The notes under the pieces are model-generated. The model saw nothing but the letters and a program-made list of their open reading frames with translations, had not been told where the DNA came from and searched no databases. A stretch of DNA of 64,000 nt, taken from positions 1 to 64,000 of the forward strand of contig CANMDH010000023.1 in the NCBI GenBank assembly GCA_947496555.1, given 5' to 3'. Below are positions 38,647 through 48,100 of this stretch, in pieces. How positions within the stretch are numbered: the stretch's first letter is position 1; every line of letters starts with the position of its first letter. The position numbers and the translations under genes were made by a program. This stretch comes from an uncultured Aquimarina sp. Its GTDB lineage: Bacteria > Bacteroidota > Bacteroidia > Flavobacteriales > Flavobacteriaceae.

Positions 38647-38665
38647 TACTTTGAATTTCAAAGTA
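38647..38665. promoter_or_regulatory. Palindromic operator upstream of the creD operon
   Basis: TACTTTGAATTTCAAAGTA is an inverted repeat with 9-base arms, 17 bases before the operon's start codon. A nearly identical palindrome lies at 39636. A natural binder is the winged-helix regulator encoded between the two. Confidence 0.7.
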
Positions 38666-38684
38666 AATTGATAAAAAAATATAG

Positions 38685-38978
38685 CTATTGCTTCAATAGT
38701 TTTTCAATAGCTTCTACATGTTTTTTAAAGGCCTCTCGACCTTTTTTGGTTACACTATATCGTGTATTTGGTTTTCGTCCAATAAATGATTTTTCGACCG
38801 AGATGTATTCTTCTTTTTCCAAAGCTTTGGTATGGCTGGCCAGGTTACCATCGGTAGCACCAAGTAATTCTTTCAGCATTTTAAAATCGGCAAATTCATT
38901 AACCACCAGTATCGACATGATTCCTAATCGAATTCGATGATCAAAAGCTTTGTTTATATTATCTATAATATTTTTCAT
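38685..38978 (-). CDS. Winged-helix transcriptional regulator
   Basis: A 97-residue DNA-binding protein with a single winged-helix domain and no ligand domain. The recognition region ATDGNLASHTKALEKEEYISVEKSF and wing GRKPNTRYSVTKKGREAF fit the MarR/ArsR-like HTH_27 group. It lies between two copies of a 19-bp palindrome, one before its own transcription unit (39627) and one before the creD operon, so it probably represses both. Separated by 43 bases from the membrane-protein gene upstream. Confidence 0.83.
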   Translation of the reverse strand: MKNIIDNINKAFDHRIRLGIMSILVVNEFADFKMLKELLGATDGNLASHTKALEKEEYISVEKSFIGRKPNTRYSVTKKGREAFKKHVEAIEKLLKQ

Positions 38979-39021
38979 CCTTGTTTCCGCGTATGCGAAA
39001 ATCCTTTTATACCATTAGTAC

Positions 39022-39627
39022 TTATCTGTCATGTTTAAAGTAAATCAAGCTTCCATATAGGATATGCATCACACCAAATCCAAGTACCCAAAACCAAAAG
39101 CCATAGCCGGGGTATACGGCACAGATCAAACCTAATACAATTTCTGCATATCCCAAATATTTTACATTACCAATCGTGTATTTTGATGCGTTTACCAAAG
39201 CCAGACCGTAAAAAATTAGCATTAATGAACCTGTAAGCCCATAATGATTGCTGAATATCTTTATTGCAATATAAACGCCTCCTGTGATCAATGGAATCAG
39301 GAAAGCGGTAAGCAAACGTTTGGATGTGCCATTCCATAAAGTTTCATTATTCTTTTTGGCTTTTCGAGTGCTTAAAATGATTGCAGTAGCAATGCTAAGC
39401 AATGCAACCCCGGCCAGGTCTAATAAGATATAATTAAATATTTTTCCATCAAGAATCAGATAGTCCCGACCACTAATGCTAACCAGGTAATAAGCAATAG
39501 CTGCACCAATTAAGGCATAGATACCGGCCATAATGCCAGATAAACCACTGAGTGAGAAAAAGCGAGATGATTTGTTCATCATATCCTTGATCTCGGTAAT
39601 GTCTTTTAGATATTCTTCTGTGCTCAT
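39022..39627 (-). CDS. Integral membrane protein, co-transcribed with the regulator
   Basis: About 201 residues with six hydrophobic segments after a soluble N-terminus (MSTEEYLKDITEIKDMMNKSSRF). No family with a known function is recognised. The ATG at 39625-39627 is chosen because the longer frame would cross the palindromic operator at 39636-39654. First gene of the two-gene unit with the winged-helix regulator. Confidence 0.72.
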   Translation of the reverse strand: MSTEEYLKDITEIKDMMNKSSRFFSLSGLSGIMAGIYALIGAAIAYYLVSISGRDYLILDGKIFNYILLDLAGVALLSIATAIILSTRKAKKNNETLWNGTSKRLLTAFLIPLITGGVYIAIKIFSNHYGLTGSLMLIFYGLALVNASKYTIGNVKYLGYAEIVLGLICAVYPGYGFWFWVLGFGVMHILYGSLIYFKHDR

Positions 39628-39635
39628 ATTAAAAG

Positions 39636-39654
39636 TACTTTGAAATACAAAGTA
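39636..39654. promoter_or_regulatory. Palindromic operator upstream of the regulator operon
   Basis: TACTTTGAAATACAAAGTA, 8 bases before the start codon at 39627, matches the palindrome at 38647-38665 in 17 of 19 bases. Flanking AAAAG on one side is shared too. Suggests autoregulation. Confidence 0.7.
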
Positions 39655-39721
39655 AAAATAAAATATTGAATTGTGCAAATCAATTTTTGTTATTCAAGGC
39701 AACAAAATCTATTTTTGATTT

Positions 39722-40084
39722 ATGAACCCGGCAGAAGAATACATTCTAAGGCAACCAGAACCTTTTAAATCTATACTGCTGCATTTACAAGTAGTCATAG
39801 AAACTACATTACCTGATGTTGAGTTGTTATTTAAGTGGAGAATACCTTTTTATTATGAAGGGAAGAATCCGGTATGCTATCTTAATGTAACCAAAGGATA
39901 TGTAGATGTGGGTTTTATGGGCGCACAGTATTTTACCAAACATTTAGAAAAACTAGCGTCTGATAAAAGAAAATATGTGAAATCTCTTCGCTATCGCACG
40001 CTCAAAGAAATAGATGATCAAATACTTATCGAAGTTCTTGAGCAGGCATATGCCTTCAGAAAAGAAAAGTTTATAACTGATTAA
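39722..40084 (+). CDS. DUF1801 domain protein
   Basis: A 120-residue soluble protein. LLHLQVVIETTLPDVELLFKWRIPFYYEGKNPVCYL and VDVGFMGAQY are typical of the DUF1801 (YdhG-like) family of unknown function. Its 3' end overlaps the 3' end of kdsA on the other strand by 14 bases. Confidence 0.82.
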   Translation: MNPAEEYILRQPEPFKSILLHLQVVIETTLPDVELLFKWRIPFYYEGKNPVCYLNVTKGYVDVGFMGAQYFTKHLEKLASDKRKYVKSLRYRTLKEIDDQILIEVLEQAYAFRKEKFITD

Positions 40085-40889
40085 CCGTTTGTCTGATCGC
40101 TACCAAATTACTAAGCAACTTCTCTAAATGATCCAGATGCAGCATATTGGCACCGTCACTTTTGGCATTTGCCGGATCAAAATGCGTTTCCATAAATAGA
40201 CCATCTACACCAGTTACAATGCCTGCACGGGCAATGGTTTCTATCATATCTGGTCTTCCGCCTGTTACACCGCTAGACTGATTAGGTTGTTGTAAAGAGT
40301 GAGTAACATCCAAAACTGTGGTTCCGTATTGTTTCATGGTAGGAATTCCTCTGAAATCTACAATCATATCCTGGTAGCCGAACATGGTTCCACGATCTGT
40401 GATCATTGCATTATCATTTCCTGCATCTTTTACCTTTTTTACGGCATGCTGCATTGCTTCAGGACTCATGAATTGACCTTTTTTAAGGTTTACAGTTTTT
40501 CCTGTTTTTGCAGCTGCAACCACAAGATCAGTTTGCCGTACCAAGAATGCAGGGATCTGTAAAATATCAACATATTCTGCCGCTATGGCGGCATCCTCAT
40601 TTTCATGAATATCGGTTACTGTCGGGATCTCAAAAGTTTCGCTCACTTTCTGTAAAATTTTCAAAGCTTTTTCATTTCCTATTCCTGTAAAACTGTCGAT
40701 ACGACTACGATTAGCTTTCTTAAAAGATCCTTTAAAAACATATGGTATCTTCAACTTAGAAGTGATATCAACTACTTTTTCTGCAATTCGCATGGCCATT
40801 TCTTCTCCTTCAATAGCACATGGGCCTGCCAGAAGAAAAAAGTTATTTGCATCAAGGTTTTTTAGGTTTTTGATATTAGAAAGATCCAT
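40071..40889 (-). CDS. kdsA: 3-deoxy-8-phosphooctulonate synthase KdsA
   Basis: Condenses phosphoenolpyruvate with arabinose 5-phosphate to give KDO 8-phosphate for lipopolysaccharide. Family motifs are LAGPCAIEGEEMAM near 19-32, KGSFKKANRS near 53-62, NLKKGQFMSPEAM, ITDRGTMFGYQDMIVDFRGIP and VTHSLQQPN. Length 272 is normal. Converges with the DUF1801 gene with a short tail overlap. Confidence 0.94.
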   Translation of the reverse strand: MDLSNIKNLKNLDANNFFLLAGPCAIEGEEMAMRIAEKVVDITSKLKIPYVFKGSFKKANRSRIDSFTGIGNEKALKILQKVSETFEIPTVTDIHENEDAAIAAEYVDILQIPAFLVRQTDLVVAAAKTGKTVNLKKGQFMSPEAMQHAVKKVKDAGNDNAMITDRGTMFGYQDMIVDFRGIPTMKQYGTTVLDVTHSLQQPNQSSGVTGGRPDMIETIARAGIVTGVDGLFMETHFDPANAKSDGANMLHLDHLEKLLSNLVAIRQTVNQL

Positions 40890-41011
40890 ATGATTTTTTT
40901 AAAAAAGCAAAGATAAACCTTTTAGTTTTTGAAGTAAAGAATTAGTTGGTAAAAGTAATTGTGGCATAACGTTTGAGCATTACCATACCATTCACACAAA
41001 TTAACAGTATT

Positions 41012-41551
41012 ATGAAAAAAACAATCACAGCAATTTTCCTATTAAGTACAATTATGGTATCGGCTCAAAATGATACCAATGGGGTAGAACGACACCAATT
41101 TAAGGCTAATTTGTTATTAACCCCCAATTTGGATTATGAAATAGGAGTATCTAAAAATTCAACTATAGGATTTAATTTAGGAACTGGGTTTGCCTGGGTT
41201 GAAGAGGCATTTGTAGATGAAACAGAGTTTGGAGTGTTTCTAGTTTTTAGTTCTTATTATAGATACTATTACAATTTTAAACGCAGACAAGAAAAAGGTA
41301 AGAATACAGCTAGAAATTCTGCAAATTATGTGGGGGTGCTAGCTTCTTATTTGCCTGGAGACCCTATTATTGGAGATATTGAATTAGAGGATGATTATGC
41401 CTTTGCAGCAGGGCCTGTGTGGGGATTTCAGAGGACGTATTGGAAACGATTGAATTTTGGTCTGGAATTAGGGGTCGGTTTTGGAGCCACAGAAAATTTT
41501 GGAACCATTGTTCCTATCGGTAATTTAAATTTAGGTTGGATAATTAATTAG
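41012..41551 (+). CDS. Exported outer-membrane-like protein, unknown function
   Basis: Signal peptide MKKTITAIFLLSTIMVSAQ, then about 160 residues of beta-rich sequence with glycine/aromatic strands (GFNLGTGFAW, FGLELGVGFGA) and a final INLNLGWIIN-like strand typical of small barrels. I do not recognise a family. The ATG at 41012 is used because it starts directly at the signal peptide. A terminator follows. Confidence 0.7.
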   Translation: MKKTITAIFLLSTIMVSAQNDTNGVERHQFKANLLLTPNLDYEIGVSKNSTIGFNLGTGFAWVEEAFVDETEFGVFLVFSSYYRYYYNFKRRQEKGKNTARNSANYVGVLASYLPGDPIIGDIELEDDYAFAAGPVWGFQRTYWKRLNFGLELGVGFGATENFGTIVPIGNLNLGWIIN

Positions 41552-41587
41552 ATATTAATGATTTGATAATCAAAATATTAATTCTTT

Positions 41588-41626
41588 AAAATAGCAATGA
41601 AATTTTTTTTCATTGCTATTTTTTTT
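41588..41626 (+). terminator. Terminator before bipA
   Basis: AAATAGCAATGAAA and TTTCATTGCTATTT form a strong stem followed by T residues. Confidence 0.8.
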
Positions 41627-41664
41627 ATTTATCAAAATTTGATGAGATCTTTAAAAATATAGCG

Positions 41665-41672
41665 TACCTTTG
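41665..41672 (+). promoter_or_regulatory. TACCTTTG -7 box of bipA
   Basis: Perfect TAnnTTTG, 30 bases before the start codon, followed by GCACCC as in the queE promoter (GCGCCC). Confidence 0.6.
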
Positions 41673-41694
41673 CACCCTTTAAAATGAGGCGTTT

Positions 41695-43494
41695 ATGACA
41701 GCTATAAAGAATATCGCAATAATTGCACACGTAGATCATGGTAAAACTACATTGGTAGATAAGATTATGTACCATTGTCAATTATTTCGTGAAAATGAAA
41801 ATACAGGAGATCTAATCTTAGATAATAATGATCTTGAGCGCGAACGTGGGATTACCATTACTTCAAAAAACGTTTCTGTAAACTACAAAGGAACCAAAAT
41901 CAATATTATCGATACTCCAGGTCACGCCGATTTTGGCGGTGAAGTAGAGCGAGTGCTTAATATGGCCGACGGAGTGTTACTTTTGGTGGATGCTTTTGAA
42001 GGACCGATGCCACAAACGCGTTTTGTACTACAAAAAGCAATCGATCTTGGATTAAAGCCATGCGTGGTGGTTAACAAGGTTGATAAAGAAAACTGTACGC
42101 CAGATGAAGTTCATGAAAAGGTTTTTGATCTTATGTTTGAACTTGGGGCAGAAGAGTGGCAGTTAGATTTCCCAACGGTATATGGTTCTGCAAAGAACAA
42201 TTGGATGAGTGATGATTGGAAAAAGGAAACTGATAATATAGAACCTCTATTGGATATGGTGATTGAGCACATTCCTTCACCCAAAATAGAAGTAGGTTCG
42301 CCACAAATGTTGATCACATCCTTAGATTTTTCATCTTTTACGGGTCGTATTGCAATTGGTCGTCTGCAAAGAGGAGTTTTGACTGAAGGTATGCAGGTTT
42401 CGTTGGTAAAACGTGATGGAAAGATTATCAAATCAAGAATAAAAGAGCTACATACTTTTGAAGGTTTGGGAAGACGAAAAGTAGAAAAGGTAGAAGCTGG
42501 TGATATTTGTGCCTTGGTTGGACTTGAAGGTTTTGAGATAGGGGATACGGTAGCCGATATCGAAAATCCTGAAGGTTTACAAACCATTGCCATTGATGAG
42601 CCTACGATGAGTATGCTATTTACGATCAATGACTCGCCTTTCTTTGGTAAAGACGGTAAATTTGTAACCTCACGACATATAAAAGAAAGATTAGAAAAAG
42701 AACTAGAAAAAAACCTGGCACTTAGGGTAGAGGAAACCGATAGCGCAGATAAGTTTATGGTTTTTGGTAGAGGTGTATTGCATTTATCGGTACTTATCGA
42801 AACCATGAGACGTGAGGGGTATGAATTACAAATCGGACAACCTCAGGTAATCATTAAGGAAATCGATGGTACTAAATGCGAACCAATCGAAGAACTTACC
42901 ATTGACCTACCAGAACATGTTTCGGGTAAAGCAGTTGAGATGGTGACGCTTCGTAAAGGAGAAATGCTTAGTATGGAAGCTAAAGGAGATCGTATGGTGT
43001 GCGAATTCATGATTCCGTCTAGAGGAATTATAGGGTTACGTAACCAATTATTAACTGCTACCGCAGGTGAGGCGATCATGGCGCATCGTTTTAAAGAATA
43101 TCAACCATTAAAAGGAGATATCCCGGGGCGTATAAATGGTTCTTTGGTTTCTATGGAAAAAGGGACCGCAATACCATATTCTATTGATAAACTTCAGGAA
43201 AGAGGAAAGTTTTTTATTGATCCAGGAGAAGATATTTATGAAGGTCAGGTAATTGGTGAGAATTCACGAGGTGATGATATGACAGTAAACGTTACTAAGA
43301 CCAAAAAATTATCGAATGTACGTTCTGCCGGTGCTGATGATAAAGCCAAAATTGTTCCGGCCATCAAATTTTCTTTGGAAGAAGCCCTAGAATATATCCA
43401 AAAGGATGAATACGTTGAGGTAACACCTAATCATCTTAGGTTAAGAAAGATATTCCTTACCGAAGTAGAGCGTAAGAGAAATAAAATTGTGTAA
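41695..43494 (+). CDS. typA: Ribosome-associated GTPase BipA/TypA
   Basis: Translational GTPase related to EF-G, involved in 50S subunit assembly and stress response. G motifs are [10 protein letters not shown] (G1), RGITITSK (G2), DTPGHADFG (G3) and VVNKVDK (G4). Beta-barrel domain 2 and the BipA-specific C-terminal domain ([31 protein letters not shown] region) are complete. Length 599 matches the family. Confidence 0.95.
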   Translation: MTAIKNIAIIAHVDHGKTTLVDKIMYHCQLFRENENTGDLILDNNDLERERGITITSKNVSVNYKGTKINIIDTPGHADFGGEVERVLNMADGVLLLVDAFEGPMPQTRFVLQKAIDLGLKPCVVVNKVDKENCTPDEVHEKVFDLMFELGAEEWQLDFPTVYGSAKNNWMSDDWKKETDNIEPLLDMVIEHIPSPKIEVGSPQMLITSLDFSSFTGRIAIGRLQRGVLTEGMQVSLVKRDGKIIKSRIKELHTFEGLGRRKVEKVEAGDICALVGLEGFEIGDTVADIENPEGLQTIAIDEPTMSMLFTINDSPFFGKDGKFVTSRHIKERLEKELEKNLALRVEETDSADKFMVFGRGVLHLSVLIETMRREGYELQIGQPQVIIKEIDGTKCEPIEELTIDLPEHVSGKAVEMVTLRKGEMLSMEAKGDRMVCEFMIPSRGIIGLRNQLLTATAGEAIMAHRFKEYQPLKGDIPGRINGSLVSMEKGTAIPYSIDKLQERGKFFIDPGEDIYEGQVIGENSRGDDMTVNVTKTKKLSNVRSAGADDKAKIVPAIKFSLEEALEYIQKDEYVEVTPNHLRLRKIFLTEVERKRNKIV

Positions 43495-43514
43495 AGCAAT
43501 TAAAATCTAAATAT

Positions 43515-43540
43515 AAAACCCGAGCATTGCTCGGGTTTTT
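43515..43540 (+). terminator. Terminator after bipA
   Basis: AAAACCCGAGC-ATT-GCTCGGGTTTT with further T residues. Confidence 0.85.
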
Positions 43541-43569
43541 GTTTTGTAATCAAAGAAACATGTTCTTGA

Positions 43570-43594
43570 TTTTTTCAGAGAATTTCTGAAAAAA
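43570..43594 (-). terminator. Hairpin after small ORF 5
   Basis: TTTTTTCAGA and TCTGAAAAAA pair around a 5-base loop, directly after the stop codon of the minus-strand 32-codon ORF. Confidence 0.6.
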
Positions 43595-43595
43595 A

Positions 43596-43694
43596 CTACC
43601 TTCTCATAGCATATCTGCTAGCTCCTGGCAATTGCCTTAGAAAACTCTTCAGCGCCTTAAGGTCTATGACCATAATACCATAAAATAATTTCAT
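43596..43694 (-). CDS. 32-aa peptide, family copy 5
   Basis: An isolated member of the same family as the four tandem ORFs at 18656-19901, on the opposite strand about 24 kb away. Exactly 32 codons, ATG at 43692-43694, TAG at 43596-43598. It keeps F4-Y5, K13, F18, L22-P23, S26 and A29 and ends QLPGASRYAMRR, the same last five residues as copy 1. Copy 3 shares 24 of its 32 residues. At 14 of those 24 positions the codon differs synonymously (for example TTA versus CTG, TCT versus AGT), which is the signature of selection on a translated product. A good promoter box is not evident close upstream. Function unknown. Confidence 0.8.
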   Translation of the reverse strand: MKLFYGIMVIDLKALKSFLRQLPGASRYAMRR

Positions 43695-43890
43695 AAGCCT
43701 ACTACTTTTTATGTGTGATACAATCCCTCAACAAAAGAATGATAGTACATCCTTTATATAATAGACTACAGAAATTAGACCAAGTTACTTTTGATTCGAA
43801 TTTTTATAAAAACTTTAAGACTCTCAAATAATTTTGAAAGAGATGGGCGTTTATTAATTAATAAGCGGAAAATATAGGCTTTCTTAAAAT

Positions 43891-44023
43891 AAAAAACGTC
43901 TCGAGAGGGGGCTCGAGACGTTTAGTCGATATTCTGGGGTATGATTCGGGGGCTAATCCAAATATTTTGGGGTAATTTATTGGAGGTTTTCGATTTTGGG
44001 GCGAAATACTTTCCTTAATATTA
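43891..44023 (-). ncRNA. Candidate C-rich small RNA
   Basis: Bounded by a minus-strand TACATTTG box (44029-44036) and a perfect hairpin with T-run: AAACGTCTCGAG and CTCGAGACGTTT around a CCCCCT loop at 43894-43923, followed by TTTTTT. The predicted transcript of about 130 bases has four unpaired C-tracts, two of them CCCCAAAAT, plus CCTCC. It encodes no sensible protein and lies 200 bases upstream of the peptide ORF on the same strand. It might base-pair with G-rich targets, or be a leader of the peptide gene. Predicted from sequence only. Confidence 0.4.
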
Positions 44024-44028
44024 CATTG

Positions 44029-44057
44029 CAAATGTAAGAGGTTTCCTTGAGTTGCAA
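44029..44057 (-). promoter_or_regulatory. Minus-strand promoter (TTG-N18-TACATTTG)
   Basis: Read on the minus strand, TACATTTG (44029-44036) is a perfect -7 box with a TTG 18 bases upstream (44055-44057), slightly shorter than the usual 19-21 spacing. Confidence 0.45.
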
Positions 44058-44211
44058 CTTGTAAAAAACAATAAAATATCGGTAAAATACGTTTAATTAT
44101 CGATAAAATACACAAACTATAACGTTTGCGTTGATTTTTAATACTATTTTTCCTAATAAAAATTATTTACTTTTTCTGACTAGGTAGGGATCTAAAAAGT
44201 AGGAGAGATTA

Positions 44212-44895
44212 TTATCCTTTTCTTTGAACGACTTCAAAAACCTTGTTTCCGTCACACTTCAAGGTTTTTGATGGATATTTAAGTAGTAGTGCATAATCAT
44301 GGGTAGCCATAAGGATGGTATTTCCATTTTTGTTAATGTCTTGTAAGACTTCCATAACCTCTACCGATGTTTGTGGATCCAGGTTCCCGGTAGGTTCATC
44401 AGCAAGAATAAGTTCGGGGTCATTAAGCAATGCCCTGGCAATAGCTATGCGTTGTTGTTCTCCGCCAGATAATTGATATGGGAATTTAAAATCTTTGGTT
44501 TTCATACCCACTTTATCAAGAACATCATCAATTTTACTATCCATAGCTTTCTCATCTGTCCAGCCGGTAGCTTTAAGTACAAACAAGAGATTATCTTTTA
44601 CCGTTCTATCGTTAAGTAATTTAAAATCCTGAAAAACGATACCCAGTTTTCTACGTAAAAATGGAATTTGATTTTCTTGCAACGTAGGTAGATCAAAATC
44701 AACAATACTACCTTCTCCTTCCAGCAACGGAAGGTCCCCATACAGCGTTTTCATAAAGCTACTCTTTCCGGTACCGGTTTTACCAATAAGGTATACGAAA
44801 TCCCCTTTGTTAACTTCGACATTAACATCAGAGAGAATTAAGCTTTCGCGTTGATAAATAGAAGCATCTTTAAGGCTTAATACCGTATTAGACAT
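44212..44895 (-). CDS. ftsE: FtsE-like ABC transporter ATP-binding protein
   Basis: A 227-residue ABC ATPase with Walker A GKTGTGKS (37-44), Q-loop FQDFKLL, signature LSGGEQQRIAIARAL, Walker B LILADEPTGNLD and switch His in MATHDY. The DRTVKDNLLF stretch and size fit FtsE, which with FtsX controls septal murein hydrolases. No ftsX is adjacent. A LolD/MacB-type function cannot be excluded by sequence alone. Transcribed divergently from the TPR protein. Confidence 0.82.
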   Translation of the reverse strand: MSNTVLSLKDASIYQRESLILSDVNVEVNKGDFVYLIGKTGTGKSSFMKTLYGDLPLLEGEGSIVDFDLPTLQENQIPFLRRKLGIVFQDFKLLNDRTVKDNLLFVLKATGWTDEKAMDSKIDDVLDKVGMKTKDFKFPYQLSGGEQQRIAIARALLNDPELILADEPTGNLDPQTSVEVMEVLQDINKNGNTILMATHDYALLLKYPSKTLKCDGNKVFEVVQRKG

Positions 44896-45188
44896 AGTTT
44901 ATATTTCAGAATTAATATTATTTGGTAAAAGTAAAAAGTTTTCGGTTAAAAAATGGGGTGTTAAAAATAGTTTTTAATAACTCTGAATTGATAACCTCTT
45001 TTTACCACAAATATTTTATTTTTTGTTTACTATGGTGGTTTCAATATTCATAAAGAATTCATAATTCTGGATTTGTGTTGTAATTATCTCAAAAATCTGT
45101 CGTTATTACTATGGAGATTAGGCTATCTTTAACACAAAATTTATTCGCGGGAAACGAAATTTACCTTTTGATTGTAATACTTAGTTAG

Positions 45189-48100
45189 ATGAACAAACAC
45201 ATCACCTCGATGATTGTTGTGATTGGCCTGTCTGGAATACTTTCTGCACAGCAATCTGCAATTTATACCAATGAATTAGTGCAGTATAATCAAGCATTAG
45301 AATTATACAATAACAAACAATTTTTGGCTGCTCAAAATCTTTTTGATAAGGTTCGTGACGCCGTTGATGACGAAAATATAGATGCTAATTGTAGTTATTA
45401 TATCGCAAATTGTGCAGTTTGGTTAAACCAAAAAGATGCAGACCAGCTTCTTGAGAATTTTGTGGTGCAATATCCAACCAGTATCAAACGTAACTCGGCT
45501 TACCTAGATGCAGCTACCTATTATTTTGATAATGGAAAATATGCATATGCCCGTAAGTGGTATGAAAAAGTGGACGAGGGAAATTTGAGTCGCGGCGAAA
45601 AGGAAAGATTTAATTTTAATAAAGGGTACGCATACTTTAAAATTCAACGATTTAATGAGGCGAAAAAATATTTAAATCGAGTTCAGGACTCTCCCGAGTA
45701 TGGAGCGAAAGCCAAATATTATTTGGGTTTCATTGCTTATGAAGGTGATAATTATAAAGAAGCCGACAAGCTTTTTGACGAGGTAAAGGATCTCGATCAG
45801 TACAATAAGAATCTATCGTATTTCCAGAGTGATATGAATTTTAAATCTGGAAATTTTGAAGAAGCTATCAAGGAAGGATTACAGCAACTACCAAAATCTA
45901 AACCTTCAGAAAGATCAGAATTAAATAAGATTATTGGCGAAAGCTATTTCAAACTTGGAAAATATCAAGATGCAATTCCTTACTTAAAAGAATATAAGGG
46001 CCGTAAAGGAAAATGGAACAATACCGATTATTATTATCTGGGATATGCCTATTACAAGCAAGGAGATTATCAAAATGCGATTTCTGAGTTTAATAAAATT
46101 GTAGGGGGACGTAACGCTACGGCGCAAAATGCCTATTATCACCTGGCAGAATCGTATCTGAAAACAAATCAAAAACAACAAGCACTCAATGCTTTTAAGA
46201 ATGCGTCTGAAATGGATTTTGAAACTAAAATCAAAGAAGATGCTTTATACAATTATGCCAAATTGAGTTATGACATTGGGAATTCTTATAAAAGCACACC
46301 AAAGGTATTGTTGGGATACCTAGATGAATATCCGAATTCAGAATTTAAAGAAGAAATCAAAGAGTTATTAATCAGTTCGTACATCACTTCCAAAAACTAT
46401 AAAGAGGCGATGGACCTGCTGGAAGGGAGTCGCAATTTTGCCGATAAAGAAGTGTACCAAAAAGTGGCTTTTTACCGTGGGATTGAGTTGTATAATGAAA
46501 ACAGTTACACCGAAGCTATTACCTATTTTAATAAATCTATAGAAAAACAAACAAATCCTAATTTTACGGCAAGAGCAATCTATTGGAAGGCCGAGAGTGA
46601 TTATTTACTGAATGATTTTGATGGAGCATTGATAGGTTTCAAACAATTTGAAGGAAGTACAGGAGCTTCGACCACTAACGAATACAAACAAATCGAGTAT
46701 AATTTGGGATATACTTATTTCAAATTGAAGCAATACCCACAGGCAGCCAAATATTTTGAAGAGTTTGCCAACAAAGCTGAGGGAGACAATGTAAGAAAAA
46801 ATGATACCTACCTTAGGTTAGGGGATAGTCATTTTATCTCTAGTAAATACTGGCCGGCAATGGAGGCTTATAACAAAGCTATTAAAGGAAATGGCCCAGA
46901 TTCTGATTATGCGCATTACCAAAAAGCAATTAGCTACGGATTCGTAAACAAGAACAATCAAAAAATTCAGGATCTGGAGATGTTCATAAAAAAATATCCA
47001 CGTTCTACCTATCGTGATGATGCTATGTTTGCTCTGGGTGATGTGTATATTTCAGAAAATAAGATCGATAGAGGTATTGAAGCGTATGATCGGTTAATTA
47101 GAGATGTGCCCAGAAGTTCGTATGTGCCCAAAGCATTGCTGAAACAAGGTTTGGTTTTTTATAATGGAGATCAAGGTAATAGGGCATTATCTAAATTTAA
47201 AAGAGTTGTAGCAGAATATCCTGGAACAGATGAAGCAATACAAGCAGTAAATACGGCCAGGTTGATTTATGTGGATTTAGGAAGAACCGACGAGTATGCC
47301 TCATGGGTAAAAGGATTAAGTTTTGTTGATGTGAGTGATGCCGATTTGGATAATACGTCTTTCGAAGCTGCCGAAAAGCAATTTGTAGAGAATAATGATA
47401 GTGGAGCCATCAATGGTTTTGAAAAATATTTACGAGAATTTCCAAATGGATTACATGCGTTAAAAAGCCACTTCCATATCGCACAATTATATTTCAAAAA
47501 AGGAGATAAAGAAGCAGCTGTTCCTCATTACGAATATGTGTTGCAAAATGAGCGAACCGAGTTTACAGAACAGTCACTGGCAAGATTATCTCAAATATAT
47601 CTAGAGAATCGTAGCTACGAAAAAGCAATTCCTGTTTTAGAACGATTAGAAAACGATGCCGATTACCCACAAAATATCATTTTTGCACAATCTAATTTGA
47701 TGAAATCGTACTATCAGTTGCTTAATTATCAAAAAACAATTGAATACGCAGATAAGGTGTTGGCAAACCCAAAGATCCAGAACGATGTAAAAAGTGATGC
47801 CAAAATATTTACGGCTAGAGCAGCATTTCAGACAAACAATATATCCAGAGCAAAAAAGGCATATGCCGAAGTGCAAAAAATCGCAACGGGCGAATTAGCA
47901 GCAGAAGCTTTATACTACCATGCCTATTTTGAAAATGAAGAAGGAAACTATAAATATTCTAATACAACCATACAAAAATTGGCAAAAGATTATTCGGGAT
48001 ATCGATTGTATGGTTCTAAAGGATTGGTGCTTATGGCAAAAAATTTCTACGGACTTAAAGATGCCTATCAGGCTACCTATATCTTGGAGAGCGTTATTAA

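Larger units (their letters stand above)
43695..44211. other. 517-base region upstream of small ORF 5
   Basis: No convincing protein gene. From copy 5 outward it holds about 195 bases of featureless AT-rich sequence, the perfect 12-bp hairpin at 43894-43923, a candidate minus-strand small RNA with four C-tracts, its promoter box at 44029, and a tandem 13-mer ATCGRTAAAATAC at 44078-44090 and 44099-44111 (21-base spacing). An 85-codon open frame crosses the hairpin and the promoter and is not believable as a gene. Confidence 0.5.

Noticed and set aside
43928-44005. G-quadruplex from four G-tracts on the plus strand
   Set aside because: Loops of 8, 16 and 25 bases are too long for a convincing quadruplex.
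43858-44115. 85-codon minus-strand open frame in the bipA-ftsE gap
   Set aside because: It crosses a perfect terminator hairpin and a promoter box, has no family resemblance and no start signal. A small RNA fits the interval better.
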